Positions 17,233 through 24,779 of a stretch of DNA of 64,000 nucleotides are shown here, piece by piece (the stretch's first letter is position 1; each line of letters begins with the position of its first letter). This DNA comes from Rhizobium indicum. Its GTDB lineage: Bacteria; Pseudomonadota; Alphaproteobacteria; Rhizobiales; Rhizobiaceae. The notes under the pieces are model-generated. The model was given only the letters and a program-made list of their open reading frames with translations, was not told where the DNA came from and searched no databases. The DNA is taken from contig NZ_CP054022.1 of the NCBI RefSeq assembly GCF_005862305.2, positions 806,001 through 870,000 of the forward strand, in the 5' to 3' direction. The translations under genes were made by a program, and so were the position numbers.

Positions 17233-17439
17233 TCATAATAATACAATTGCCGCGGCCATTGCGAAGGCGGAAACGAGGCCAAGCGCAGTCAGGCCGAGCT
17301 TGATGACTTCGGAGCCCTTCCGCATTTCTTCATTCCGGGATTCATATTTGGTGTCGAGTATAACCGCAACAAAACCCGCTCCCATCCAGCACATGAGCGT
17401 CAGCGTCCCGAAAAGCATCGCCCACTCAGTTCCATTCAT
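17233..17439 (-). CDS. Two-span small membrane protein
   Basis: 68 residues. MNGTEWAMLFGTLTLMCWMG begins the first membrane helix (to about 28), a charged loop follows (DTKYESRNEEMRKGSE), then a second helix (LGLTALGLVSAFAMAAAIVLL). I chose the second ATG because AGGAG is seven bases before it and only one before the first. It has its own sigma-EcfG-type promoter at 17466-17490, back to back with another for the DUF2934 gene. Function unknown. Confidence 0.65.
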   Translation of the reverse strand: MNGTEWAMLFGTLTLMCWMGAGFVAVILDTKYESRNEEMRKGSEVIKLGLTALGLVSAFAMAAAIVLL

Positions 17440-17465
17440 CGTCATTCTCCTGGTTTCAAAGAGCC

Positions 17466-17490
17466 AACCTCACGGCTCTTCCAATGTTCC
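17466..17490 (-). promoter_or_regulatory. sigma-EcfG-type promoter for 17233-17439
   Basis: Minus strand: GGAAC, 16 bases, GGTT, ending 27 bases upstream of the start. It is divergent from the plus-strand site at 17511-17535; their GGAAC boxes are only 20 bases apart. Confidence 0.65.
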
Positions 17491-17510
17491 AGCCCTCTTT
17501 GGAAACGCCG

Positions 17511-17535
17511 GGAACATTCGCCGCTGCGGCATGTT
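17511..17535 (+). promoter_or_regulatory. sigma-EcfG-type promoter for DUF2934 gene
   Basis: GGAAC, 16 bases, TGTT, ending 31 bases upstream of the ATG at 17566. Confidence 0.65.
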
Positions 17536-17565
17536 GGTTGTCCAACCAGATCAAGGAGACGTACG

Positions 17566-17748
17566 ATGGCAAACGATCGGGAAGAAGCAGTCCGGCAGTT
17601 GGCTCACGCTAAATGGGAAAGGGAAGGCAAGCCCGATGGACGGCATGAGCAGCACTGGCAGGAAGCCGAAGCGGAATCGCAGGCGGACAGTTCACGGCCT
17701 CAGTTAGCGCAGGCAGGCGAGGACGGCCATGTTCAAGGCGGGGGGTAA
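17566..17748 (+). CDS. DUF2934 small protein
   Basis: 60 residues: MANDREEAVRQLAHAKWERE then GKPDGRHEQHWQEAEAE. The pattern (R..A...W...G.P.G...HW..AE) is the DUF2934 signature, a short helical motif found in many rhizobial small proteins of unknown function. AAGGAG precedes the ATG. With a sigma-EcfG-type promoter directly upstream it is very likely a general-stress gene. Confidence 0.85.
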   Translation: MANDREEAVRQLAHAKWEREGKPDGRHEQHWQEAEAESQADSSRPQLAQAGEDGHVQGGG

Positions 17749-17899
17749 AACGGATCGGATGGGTGGCAAATCGCGTGGTTCCGGCCGGACCGGCTCAAAC
17801 AAGCCAGTCGAATGATTGCGTCTAGTTTCATAACCCCGCCATGGCTGCTACCACACTCGCTTGTCTGCGGACAAATCATCTATATACCAGCCCGTCACA

Positions 17900-18307
17900 A
17901 TGGGGCGGAGGAGCGAGGATTTGGAAAATTTGGCCATCGAGCTCTTTGCAGGAAAGCGCGTACTGATCGTCGAGGATGAATATTTTCTGGCGGATGAGAC
18001 ACGGCGGAAACTTGAGAAAGCAGGCGCAACAGTTATCGGTCCGGTCGCTGGTGTGACTGCCGCTCTGGATCTTGTCGAGAATGAGCAGATCGACGCAGCA
18101 ATCCTGGATGTCCACCTGGAAGGCGATTTAGTATTTCCGGTCGCCGACGAGCTTGAGCGCCGCGATATCCCATTTGTCTTCGCCACAGCCTTCGACCCGT
18201 CGGTAATCCCGGCAAGGTTCACAGGCTTCGCGCTTTGCGAGAAGCCAACCGAATTGGGAAAGATCGCGGAAGCGTTGTTCGGCCAAAGGGCACGCGAATA
18301 TCACTAG
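17900..18307 (+). CDS. Single-domain response regulator (receiver only)
   Basis: About 135 residues forming one receiver domain: VLIVEDEYFLADETRRKL with the acidic pair, the phosphoacceptor aspartate in AAILDVHLEGD, a Thr in VFATAFD, and the lysine in ALCEKPTE. No output domain follows, so it acts by protein contact or as a phosphate sink. Start is uncertain: ATG at 17900 or TTG at 17921, the latter six bases after a GGAGGAG-like stretch. It converges on the ECF sigma gene with one base between their stops. It is not PhyR, which carries a sigma-like domain, but a link to stress signalling is plausible from position. Confidence 0.82.
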   Translation: MGRRSEDLENLAIELFAGKRVLIVEDEYFLADETRRKLEKAGATVIGPVAGVTAALDLVENEQIDAAILDVHLEGDLVFPVADELERRDIPFVFATAFDPSVIPARFTGFALCEKPTELGKIAEALFGQRAREYH

Positions 18308-18308
18308 A

Positions 18309-18806
18309 TCATTCGCAGTCGAGGGCCTTCGTCAGATGACAGCGAGCCCGGCTGACCCTGCTCTTAATTGTCCCAATCGGAACGCCGCACCGGTCTGCAG
18401 CGGCCTCATAGCTGACACCCTGAACAAATACCAGGACGATGGCGGTTCGATAGTTAGTGGGCAAGGCAGAAATCGCAACCTCTAGCTCGCGGCCGCGCAA
18501 CTCCCAGATCTGCGAGGGCGGCGACGACGCCCAAGCGGCGGAATCTTCGTCCCCACCGACCTGTTCTCGTTTGGATATTTTGAATTTGGTGCAGAATGTA
18601 TTGCGCATGATCGTGAACAGCCAGGAGCGCAACTGAGTGCCGCGCTGATATTTCCCGGAATGCGCGATCGCTTTGGCAAGCGTTTCCTGAACAAGATCAT
18701 CCATGTCGCTCGTCGAATGGTTGAAGCGTTTGGCGAAAGATCTGAGAGCCGGCATATTTTCAAGCAGTTCGGCGTCCGTAAAACCTTGACGATTATCAGT
18801 GGGCAT
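18309..18806 (-). CDS. ECF-type sigma-70 factor
   Basis: 165 residues with the two ECF regions. Region 2: FAKRFNHSTSDMDDLVQETL, AKAIAHSGKYQRGTQLRSWL and FTIMRNTFCTKFK. Region 4: LPTNYRTAIVLVFVQGVSYE and GVPIGTIKSRVSRAR, the -35-binding helix-turn-helix. It is of the type annotated RpoE/EcfG in rhizobia, and the density of GGAAC-N16-NGTT promoters around it supports an EcfG-like role, but no NepR anti-sigma gene lies upstream and no PhyR is nearby, so it could be a secondary paralogue. A sigma-EcfG-type promoter at 18829-18853 suggests autoregulation. Confidence 0.88.
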   Translation of the reverse strand: MPTDNRQGFTDAELLENMPALRSFAKRFNHSTSDMDDLVQETLAKAIAHSGKYQRGTQLRSWLFTIMRNTFCTKFKISKREQVGGDEDSAAWASSPPSQIWELRGRELEVAISALPTNYRTAIVLVFVQGVSYEAAADRCGVPIGTIKSRVSRARCHLTKALDCE

Positions 18807-18828
18807 TGGGGTTCTCCTCTGGTGAGTG

Positions 18829-18853
18829 AACTTCGCCTTGCCTGTTCCGTTCC
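18829..18853 (-). promoter_or_regulatory. sigma-EcfG-type promoter of the ECF sigma gene
   Basis: Minus strand: GGAAC, 16 bases, AGTT, ending 22 bases upstream of the ATG at 18806. The -10 is one base off consensus. A second overlapping GGAAC (18844-18848) has no matching -10. Confidence 0.55.
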
Positions 18854-19470
18854 ACTCGGATCGCGGATTCTTATAGCCGCGCCCGCGCTCGCCGACGACG
18901 GAATCCGAGCCCCGAATTCGCGCAGTTCCAGCGCACTGTTAGCCATGCCGCAAGCAACACAAGAACAAAGGAATAGCAGCATGACAAACGAAGCCCACAG
19001 GCCGACGGTCCGGGGAACCACCGGTCTGGAACCGCCATTCAAGGTTTTGGCGAGCAACGTGGGATTGCTCCCACCTGAGTAGAGAGCCCTCGCTGGGAAC
19101 CCCGGCGCGCGCCTAAAAATGACTTTAGCTGGTCATCGTCGGCGTGGTGTCGAGCGGTCGAAAAGAAATCTGCGTTTTTTTGTGCCCCAGGAACAATAGC
19201 CGACGGCGAAGGTTCGTTGGCATCACTCGAAGGGAACTAGCAATGCGCGTCGTACAGATGAAGATCCACCGCCTACTCCATTATATGGGGGCCTTCTAAC
19301 CTAAACGCGTTCCGGTTGGCATTGCCGTCATCATTCTCGCTCCGATCTGGATCGACTTCCGGTCCGGGACGCAATCGAGATCTATGTCATCGGTGTACTT
19401 GCGTCGGTTCTCTCAACCACCACCAAATCCGCGCTGAGGATAGCGCATTGTCCGTTTGAGGAGATAGAAG
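18854..19470. other. Gene-poor region with a stress promoter and broken small ORF
   Basis: About 600 bases upstream of the alcohol dehydrogenase. After the promoter at 19190-19214 a short frame begins MRVVQMKIHRLLHYMGAF at 19242, is stopped by TAA, and continues in the same frame as a hydrophobic stretch (RVPVGIAVIILAPIWIDF). This looks like a small membrane-protein gene interrupted by one nonsense codon. A 33-codon frame at 18981 is also open, without other support. Confidence 0.4.
19190..19214 (+). promoter_or_regulatory. sigma-EcfG-type promoter upstream of broken small ORF/ADH
   Basis: GGAAC, 16 bases, GGTT. It lies 28 bases before the interrupted small frame at 19242 and 257 bases before the alcohol dehydrogenase, which may be expressed from it as a longer transcript. 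Confidence 0.5.
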
Positions 19471-20646
19471 ATGAAAGCTCTATGCTGGCACGGCAAGGGG
19501 GACATTCGTTGTGACAGCGTCCCCGACCCCAAGATCGAGGATGGGCGGGATGTGATCGTAAAGGTGACTGCCTGCGCAATCTGCGGTTCGGACCTCCACC
19601 TTATGGATGGTTATATTCCCTTTATGGAAAAGGGCGACATTCTAGGTCATGAATTTATGGGCGAAGTCGTGGATGTCGGACGCGCCAATAAGAAACTTAA
19701 AGTCGGCGATCGCGTCGTAGTTCCATTTACAATTTGCTGTGGCGAATGCCCGCAGTGCCTCAGAGGCAATTGGTCGGTTTGCGAGCGGACCAACCGTAAT
19801 GCTGATAACGCAATAAAAGCTTTCGGCTATCAGACGGCCGGCCTTTTTGGTTACTCTCATCTGACAGGCGCGTTTGCGGGGGGGCAGGCGGAATACGTCA
19901 GAGTTCCATATGCCGACGTTTCTCCCATCGTGATACCAAACGGCATCCCGGACGAGCAGGCTCTCTTCCTCGGCGATATTTTTCCGACGGGATGGATGGC
20001 GGCTGCCAATTGCGAAATAGAGCCGACCGATATAGTCGCTGTGTGGGGATGCGGCCCGGTCGGCCAGTTCTGCATCAAGAGCGCATTTATGCAGGGCGCC
20101 GCACGCGTGATCGCAATCGATAATGTGCAAGAAAGGCTGGCGCTGGCACAGCTCGCGGGAGCGGAGATCATCAATTTCGATGAGATCGACGGCACAATAC
20201 CCGACCGCATTAAGGACATTACCCATGGTCACGGCGCCGACAAGTGTATCGACGCGGTTGGCGCGGAGTCTCATGCGACGGCGTCGTTCGATGCGGTGAT
20301 CGATAAGGTCAAAGCCGCTACTTTGCTGGGGACCGACAGGCCCCATGCCCTCAGAACTGCGATCATGGCGTGCCGGCCAGGTGGCATTGTTTCAGTACCT
20401 GGCGTCTATGGCGGCTTTCTTGACAAGATCCCATTCGGCGCCGCCATGAACAAGGGCCTGACGATCCGTACGGGACAGACGCACGTGAACCGATACTCGC
20501 TGGACCTCTTGCGCCGCATCGAGGAAGGCGAGATCGACCCTAGCTTCGTGATCACACATCGCGCGACACTGGAAGACGGTCCCGAACTTTACGAGACGTT
20601 CCGGGACAAGAAGGACAATTGCATCAAAGTTGTGCTGACTCCCTAA
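19471..20646 (+). CDS. Zinc-dependent alcohol/formaldehyde-type dehydrogenase
   Basis: 391 residues of the medium-chain dehydrogenase family. Catalytic zinc ligands are Cys38 (CAICGSDLH) and His60/Glu61 (GHEFMGEVV); the structural zinc site is the cysteine cluster [16 protein letters not shown] (89-104). The NAD-binding motif is [10 protein letters not shown]. The insertion with [20 protein letters not shown] and the long C-terminal region place it with the glutathione-independent formaldehyde dehydrogenase-like group; such genes are often stress-linked in rhizobia. GAGGAGA precedes the ATG. Substrate cannot be fixed from sequence. Confidence 0.88.
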   Translation: MKALCWHGKGDIRCDSVPDPKIEDGRDVIVKVTACAICGSDLHLMDGYIPFMEKGDILGHEFMGEVVDVGRANKKLKVGDRVVVPFTICCGECPQCLRGNWSVCERTNRNADNAIKAFGYQTAGLFGYSHLTGAFAGGQAEYVRVPYADVSPIVIPNGIPDEQALFLGDIFPTGWMAAANCEIEPTDIVAVWGCGPVGQFCIKSAFMQGAARVIAIDNVQERLALAQLAGAEIINFDEIDGTIPDRIKDITHGHGADKCIDAVGAESHATASFDAVIDKVKAATLLGTDRPHALRTAIMACRPGGIVSVPGVYGGFLDKIPFGAAMNKGLTIRTGQTHVNRYSLDLLRRIEEGEIDPSFVITHRATLEDGPELYETFRDKKDNCIKVVLTP

Positions 20647-20885
20647 TTAGAAATGCACGAACGGTAAACGCGCTCCGCCGGACGCGAGCGCGTAAACGGT
20701 AATGACGCGGCTTCCCTCGTACCAAGCGATGTATGCGGTGCGCCGCGTCGTGCTATCCTGCCTTGAGGGGACCTAAGCCAGAGGCCTCACCCATGCCGTT
20801 TTGGTGGCCAGCCGTTGGCGCAGCACGTCCCTTTCCGTAACCATGATAGTTTCCCTGAAGTTCTTTGCCGTAACACAATCCACCT

Positions 20886-21503
20886 TCAGTCGGCTTGGGC
20901 AGCCCGGAACTTGCGCACTCGTGCATGCGATCCGCAGGTCTTGTCCGAGCACCACCGCCTGTGACCGCCACGAGACTGGTCCAGGAAAAGCCAGCCGCAA
21001 TTTCGACCTTGGCACGCGCGCACAAGACGGCGTCCGTCTCGCGACGTCAGCAGTTCGGCAGCTGACTGAGCGACACGGCTTCTGATTGCATTCAAGTCCT
21101 TGGCATCCGCAGGACGCCACGCGATATTGCCCGCAACTAGGCCCAGTGATTGTTGCGACTGCGCACGTCGGGCCATGTCGGCGACAAAATCGAGATCTTC
21201 CTGGCTGACCGGGCTTTCATCAAACTCGGACAGGAAGAGCCGGTAGAGGACCTCCCGCAAGGCCTTTGCTTGTTCAAGTTCTTTTTCAGCGTCAGCAGCC
21301 GATTTGCCAGCCTTGACGAGCAAGGTGTCGCGTTCCTCGTCATCGATCACATCGAGACGACAGGCCCAGGCCACGAGGTCATCGTAGCTATTCAGGAAAT
21401 CCCGGCCCCAACGTTCACCGCGACTATCGACCGTGTTGACGAAGTCGAGTGCCGGATGACCGCCAAGAAGGCTGATGTCGTAGATCGTCTTTTGCGTATT
21501 CAT
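20886..21503 (-). CDS. CGNR zinc-finger (ABATE) transcriptional regulator
   Basis: 205 residues. The N-terminal ABATE domain begins with GGHPALDFVNTVDSR and contains the usual helical core. The C-terminal zinc finger has Cys164, Cys169, Cys185 and Cys190 (CQGRNCGWLFLDQSRGGHRR, WCSDKTCGSHARVRKFR); the last cysteine is followed by GSH-AR instead of the eponymous GNR. Proteins of this kind are DNA-binding regulators, probably ligand-responsive through ABATE. It is divergent from the EamA exporter gene, with a perfect inverted repeat between them that is its likely operator. Confidence 0.85.
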   Translation of the reverse strand: MNTQKTIYDISLLGGHPALDFVNTVDSRGERWGRDFLNSYDDLVAWACRLDVIDDEERDTLLVKAGKSAADAEKELEQAKALREVLYRLFLSEFDESPVSQEDLDFVADMARRAQSQQSLGLVAGNIAWRPADAKDLNAIRSRVAQSAAELLTSRDGRRLVRACQGRNCGWLFLDQSRGGHRRWCSDKTCGSHARVRKFRAAQAD

Positions 21504-21545
21504 GACTTGAATATCGTTCTGCGGAACGATTTGAACAAGAGCGGG

Positions 21546-21579
21546 TTGTAACGAGATAAATAACTTTTACTCGTTACAA
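21546..21579. promoter_or_regulatory. Inverted-repeat operator between CGNR regulator and exporter
   Basis: TTGTAACGAG and CTCGTTACAA are exact complements separated by 14 AT-rich bases. It lies 43 bases from the regulator start and 15 bases from the exporter start at 21594, the right place to control both. Binding by the CGNR protein is an inference. Confidence 0.7.
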
Positions 21580-21593
21580 TGATCGGAGCCCTC

Positions 21594-22691
21594 ATGCTCA
21601 CCTGCGTCAACAAAAATCAGCTGCGCTTTCTGATGCTGTGCATGATCTGGGGGAGCACCTGGATCGGAACGAAGGCGGGCATCGAGGCCGTTCCGCCTCT
21701 CCTGTTTGCCGGCACCCGTTTCACCGCGGCCGGTATTTTGCTTCTTCTATATACGCTGGCCAAAGGCGAGACTGCTAGCTTCAAGGTGCAAGACGGCTTT
21801 CGCTTTCTCGTCGTCAGCATCCTGATGATTACGCTCTGCTACGGCCCGCTGTTCTGGGGCATGCAATACATCGATTCCGGGACTGCCGCCGTTCTGGAAA
21901 TGTCGCTCACCCCCATCGCACTCCTCGTGTTCGCTCTCCTGCTCAACGAAGAGACGTTGGATGGCCGTCGCATCCTTGCGATCGCTCTGGGGGTCTGTGG
22001 ACTGGTCGTCCTGTTCTGGCCGGCCTCCGCCTATGTAAGTCTGCCCGCTGCTGAAGCCTTCCCAGGCGCGAGCCTATGGGGCGGATTGGCGGTTGCATCA
22101 GCGGCCTTCACCTATGGCTACGGCTCGGTGCTGGCCCGTCCACTTCTGCGAACCTATCCGGCCTTGTTCGTTTCAGGTGTGACGACCTTGGTCGGAGGCA
22201 TCGTGCTGCTGATTGCAGCCCTGGCTTTCGAACCGGGGGCAGTTTCCGCCCTATCCGGCGACTGGGGCACAGTCGCCTGGCTCGGCTGGTTCTTCCTTGT
22301 GATCTTCGGCTCGCTGATCGGCTACACGACCTTCATGCGCCTGCTGCGAGATATCGGCGCATCTCGCGCAGGCAGCTATGCCTTCGTGTCACCGGTGATC
22401 GCTGTCGCCCTTGGCGCCGCTGTCTTCGCCGAGCAGATCACCGTAATGGATGTGATTGGCATCATCGTGATGCTGAGTGGCGCCTACCTCGCCATGTCAG
22501 GAGCGCCAGCAACCGAAGCAGCCGCTCTTGAAAGTGTACCCGACTGGAAACGGCCTCACGAAGATCTAGACAACGACCCCGAACGCCAAATTCGCGCGTT
22601 CATCGAAGAGGGTCGGCAATACCGTGAGCCTGCAACCGGGCCTGCCCTGAGCGACTGCGGTGAGGCTGAAAATCGCTCGGGGAGGCGTTAA
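21594..22691 (+). CDS. EamA/DMT-family exporter
   Basis: About 365 residues with ten predicted membrane helices in two EamA repeats: FLMLCMIWGSTWIGTKAGIE opens the first (typical WG-x-x-W motif), and SLWGGLAVASAAFTYGYGSV opens the second. The helix ending VIAVALGAAVFAEQ is the conserved P-x-x-A-x-x-x-G-x-x-x-x-x-E signature. Family members export amino acids, purines or drugs. I chose the ATG at 21594, five bases after GGAG. The charged C-terminal tail of about 60 residues (RPHEDLDNDPERQIRAFIEE) is longer than usual. Probably controlled by the divergent CGNR protein. Confidence 0.88.
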   Translation: MLTCVNKNQLRFLMLCMIWGSTWIGTKAGIEAVPPLLFAGTRFTAAGILLLLYTLAKGETASFKVQDGFRFLVVSILMITLCYGPLFWGMQYIDSGTAAVLEMSLTPIALLVFALLLNEETLDGRRILAIALGVCGLVVLFWPASAYVSLPAAEAFPGASLWGGLAVASAAFTYGYGSVLARPLLRTYPALFVSGVTTLVGGIVLLIAALAFEPGAVSALSGDWGTVAWLGWFFLVIFGSLIGYTTFMRLLRDIGASRAGSYAFVSPVIAVALGAAVFAEQITVMDVIGIIVMLSGAYLAMSGAPATEAAALESVPDWKRPHEDLDNDPERQIRAFIEEGRQYREPATGPALSDCGEAENRSGRR

Positions 22692-23059
22692 CATCCACTA
22701 TTATGCGGCCGCACCTCCCCTCTCTCCGTAGCCCTCCAAGGCTCGCCGCTGAGTCTCCCCCAATCGGAAAGCGCGATACCAAGCCTTCAGTCGCGATGCG
22801 GTCAACGACCGATGGATCGGAGCTGCTTGAAATCGTCAGGGATGTGACATCATGCGGTTTTGAGAAAGCTATGTGCATAACGTGACGCGGAAGCCGACAT
22901 GGCTCTCTACCGTCATGGAGTAGGAGGTAGGTTCTGGCGCAATCCGCTAAGCCATCTCATTCGCCAGGACGCGGTCAAGACAATCGCATGAATTGGCGGC
23001 GGCGGGTATCATTGATGTCATGCTACCGCCGCCTCTTATTCTTTTGGAGGCCTGCCTGC
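22692..23059. other. Intergenic region, nothing recognised
   Basis: About 370 bases between converging genes. No coding frame, repeat or terminator stood out. Confidence 0.4.
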
Positions 23060-23380
23060 TTACTGAGCGCACGCCTGACCCTGTGGTGTCGCGTCGCTCA
23101 AACCACCCTGGGTCTGGACCGAGCCCGAAGCAGTGGAGCTTGCAGGATCACTACCGCCGCTGCAACCTCCTGGCATGGTCGAGCCCATTGGTCTATTCGA
23201 CGTGCTGCCGGTTGAGCTTGGATCAGATGTCATCGGCTGCATTGTCTGGACATTACCACCATCATCGGCACCGGCGGCATTGGGTTCCATCGTCGTTCCA
23301 GCTCCGGTGCTGGACTGGGCAAAAGCGCTTGTGGCCATCCCAGCCGCAAGCAGCGACACGCAGATGAGCTTGATATTCAT
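23060..23380 (-). CDS. Small secreted low-complexity protein
   Basis: 106 residues. MNIKLICVSLLAAGMATSAFA is a clear signal peptide; the start resembles that of the glycine-zipper protein at 6568. The mature part is rich in Ser, Thr, Gly, Pro and Met with one cysteine in PGGCSGGSD and one near the C terminus (GQACAQ), which could pair. AAGGAAATG precedes the ATG. A sigma-EcfG-type promoter ends 36 bases upstream. No family recognised; probably periplasmic and stress-induced. Confidence 0.62.
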   Translation of the reverse strand: MNIKLICVSLLAAGMATSAFAQSSTGAGTTMEPNAAGADDGGNVQTMQPMTSDPSSTGSTSNRPMGSTMPGGCSGGSDPASSTASGSVQTQGGLSDATPQGQACAQ

Positions 23381-23416
23381 TTTTCATTTCCTTCGTAGGT
23401 TACGTTGCGACTCCCT

Positions 23417-23441
23417 AACATCACGATCGCTCTTCTGTTCC
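23417..23441 (-). promoter_or_regulatory. sigma-EcfG-type promoter for 23060-23380
   Basis: Minus strand: GGAAC, 16 bases, TGTT, ending 36 bases before the ATG at 23380. Confidence 0.6.
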
Positions 23442-23731
23442 GGATTATCCGACGCCGAAGGAGATGATAGGTTCGCCAAGGAAGACATATGGTGCGCGCC
23501 CCTCCACAAGCAATCTCTTCGCGGGTTTTCTCCCCCTGCGGAAGTCGGCGGCTTTTGCCCCCAATAAGAACGGCAAAAATGGCCGCCAACCGGACGTGCG
23601 TGAACCACGTTGTGGATGATGGAGCGCCGCTCGTTACTCTGAGGGCCGGTAGGATAATCCCACGCACGGGACCGCGTCCGTAACGCCAAGGGCTGCCGGG
23701 GTCGAAGGCAGCAACATCGCTTAAAAGTCGG

Positions 23732-23756
23732 GGAACAAAGCCGGCCACTCAAGGTT
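23732..23756 (+). promoter_or_regulatory. sigma-EcfG-type promoter of the three-gene membrane-stress operon
   Basis: GGAAC, 16 bases, GGTT, ending 44 bases upstream of the GTG start at 23801. Confidence 0.65.
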
Positions 23757-23800
23757 TGTGGGTGCGGCAACCGCCGCTCGTTCAGTCATGGGAGGCTTCA

Positions 23801-24370
23801 GTGTCAAACGAATTCACAGAAATGGATGGCAGGCCAAGGCCGTCATCCGAGACATCATTGCAATCTGGGGATGCAGTATCATCACCGCAACCTTCCTCGT
23901 CACTTGCGGGATTGAAGGAGAAGTTGGCTGATGACGTGACCGCCGCCAAAGACACCATAAAAGAAGGAGCGGATACCGCAGTCGAGAAGGTCAAAGAGGT
24001 GGTTTCCGATCAAACGAACTTCGCTGCCCGCCAGGTTGGCGGCGTGGCAACGGCGCTTGAGAAAGTAGGCGCTGAACTGGAAGCATCCGACCAACCGGAG
24101 GTCGGACGCTATGCCAAGCAGATCGGACGAAGCGTCCAAGGCTTCGCCACGCAGATGAAAGACAAAGACATCGGCGAAATCGCGGCCATGGCTGAGGAAT
24201 TCGGCCGCAAGCAGCCGCTAGCGTTTCTTGGCATTGCAGCACTTGCGGGATTGAGCGCGAGCAGATTTTTGACTGCTTCCGCCAAGCGACCGCCAACACA
24301 AGCAACAAGGCGGACACCCCCGGCTACGCCCAGGGCGTCATCTGCGACGGGAGGCTACACCAATGGCTAA
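23801..24370 (+). CDS. Membrane-associated helical stress protein (first gene of operon)
   Basis: 189 residues from a GTG start, five bases after GGAGG. A disordered N terminus is followed by amphipathic helical repeats (LKEKLADDVTAAKDTIKEG, ADTAVEKVKEVVSDQ) and, near residue 145, a hydrophobic helix (PLAFLGIAALAGLSASRFL). The overall plan resembles DUF883-like ribosome- or membrane-anchoring proteins but I cannot assign the family with certainty. Its stop overlaps the next gene by eight bases, and the third gene also overlaps, so all three are one operon under a sigma-EcfG-type promoter. Confidence 0.7.
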   Translation: MSNEFTEMDGRPRPSSETSLQSGDAVSSPQPSSSLAGLKEKLADDVTAAKDTIKEGADTAVEKVKEVVSDQTNFAARQVGGVATALEKVGAELEASDQPEVGRYAKQIGRSVQGFATQMKDKDIGEIAAMAEEFGRKQPLAFLGIAALAGLSASRFLTASAKRPPTQATRRTPPATPRASSATGGYTNG

Positions 24371-24779
24371 ATCTCCTGACAGTGTTCCCCTTTCAGAGCT
24401 GATTGGCGGTCTCGTTGCCGATGTCACGGGCCTGTTACGCAAGGAAATAGATCTCGCGAAGACGGAGGTGTCCGAAAAATTCTCGCAAGCGCTCAACGGC
24501 GTAGAAGTGGTTATTTTCGGGCTTGTCCTTGCGGTGGGCGCTGTGGGCGTCCTGCTGAGCGCCCTGGTTGCAGGGGTTGCGGCCTTCCTGGTCACTCAGG
24601 GTTTGACCGAAACAAGCGCCGGTGCGCTCGCCTCCCTTATCGTAGGCGTGGTCATCGCTCTCATCGCGTGGGCGATGGTCTCTCGAGGCCTCACTGCACT
24701 TCGTAAAAGCAACATGAAACTGGATCGAACCGCGACCTCGCTTCGCCGCGACGTCGACGTTGTGAAGGAAAAAATCTGA
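24363..24779 (+). CDS. Phage holin family (holin-X-like) membrane protein
   Basis: 138 residues: a helical N terminus (LSELIGGLVADVTGLLRKEI, LAKTEVSEKFSQ) followed by two long membrane helices (VVIFGLVLAVGAVGVLLSAL and ALASLIVGVVIALIAWAMV) and a basic tail. This is the pattern of the putative actinobacterial holin-X superfamily, found widely outside phages next to DUF3618 and DUF883-like genes; despite the name there is no evidence of lysis function. It overlaps both neighbours by a few bases, pointing to translational coupling. Confidence 0.83.
   Translation: MAKSPDSVPLSELIGGLVADVTGLLRKEIDLAKTEVSEKFSQALNGVEVVIFGLVLAVGAVGVLLSALVAGVAAFLVTQGLTETSAGALASLIVGVVIALIAWAMVSRGLTALRKSNMKLDRTATSLRRDVDVVKEKI

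Noticed and set aside
18482..19057. Long minus-strand frame with a hydrophobic stretch upstream of the sigma factor
   Set aside because: It overlaps most of the sigma gene in another frame, has no ribosome-binding site, and the hydrophobic part is likely a chance product of composition.
18981..19082. 33-codon frame MTNEAHRPTVRGTTG with a weak AAGGA before it
   Set aside because: Too short and without family support; kept only as a note in the intergenic entry.
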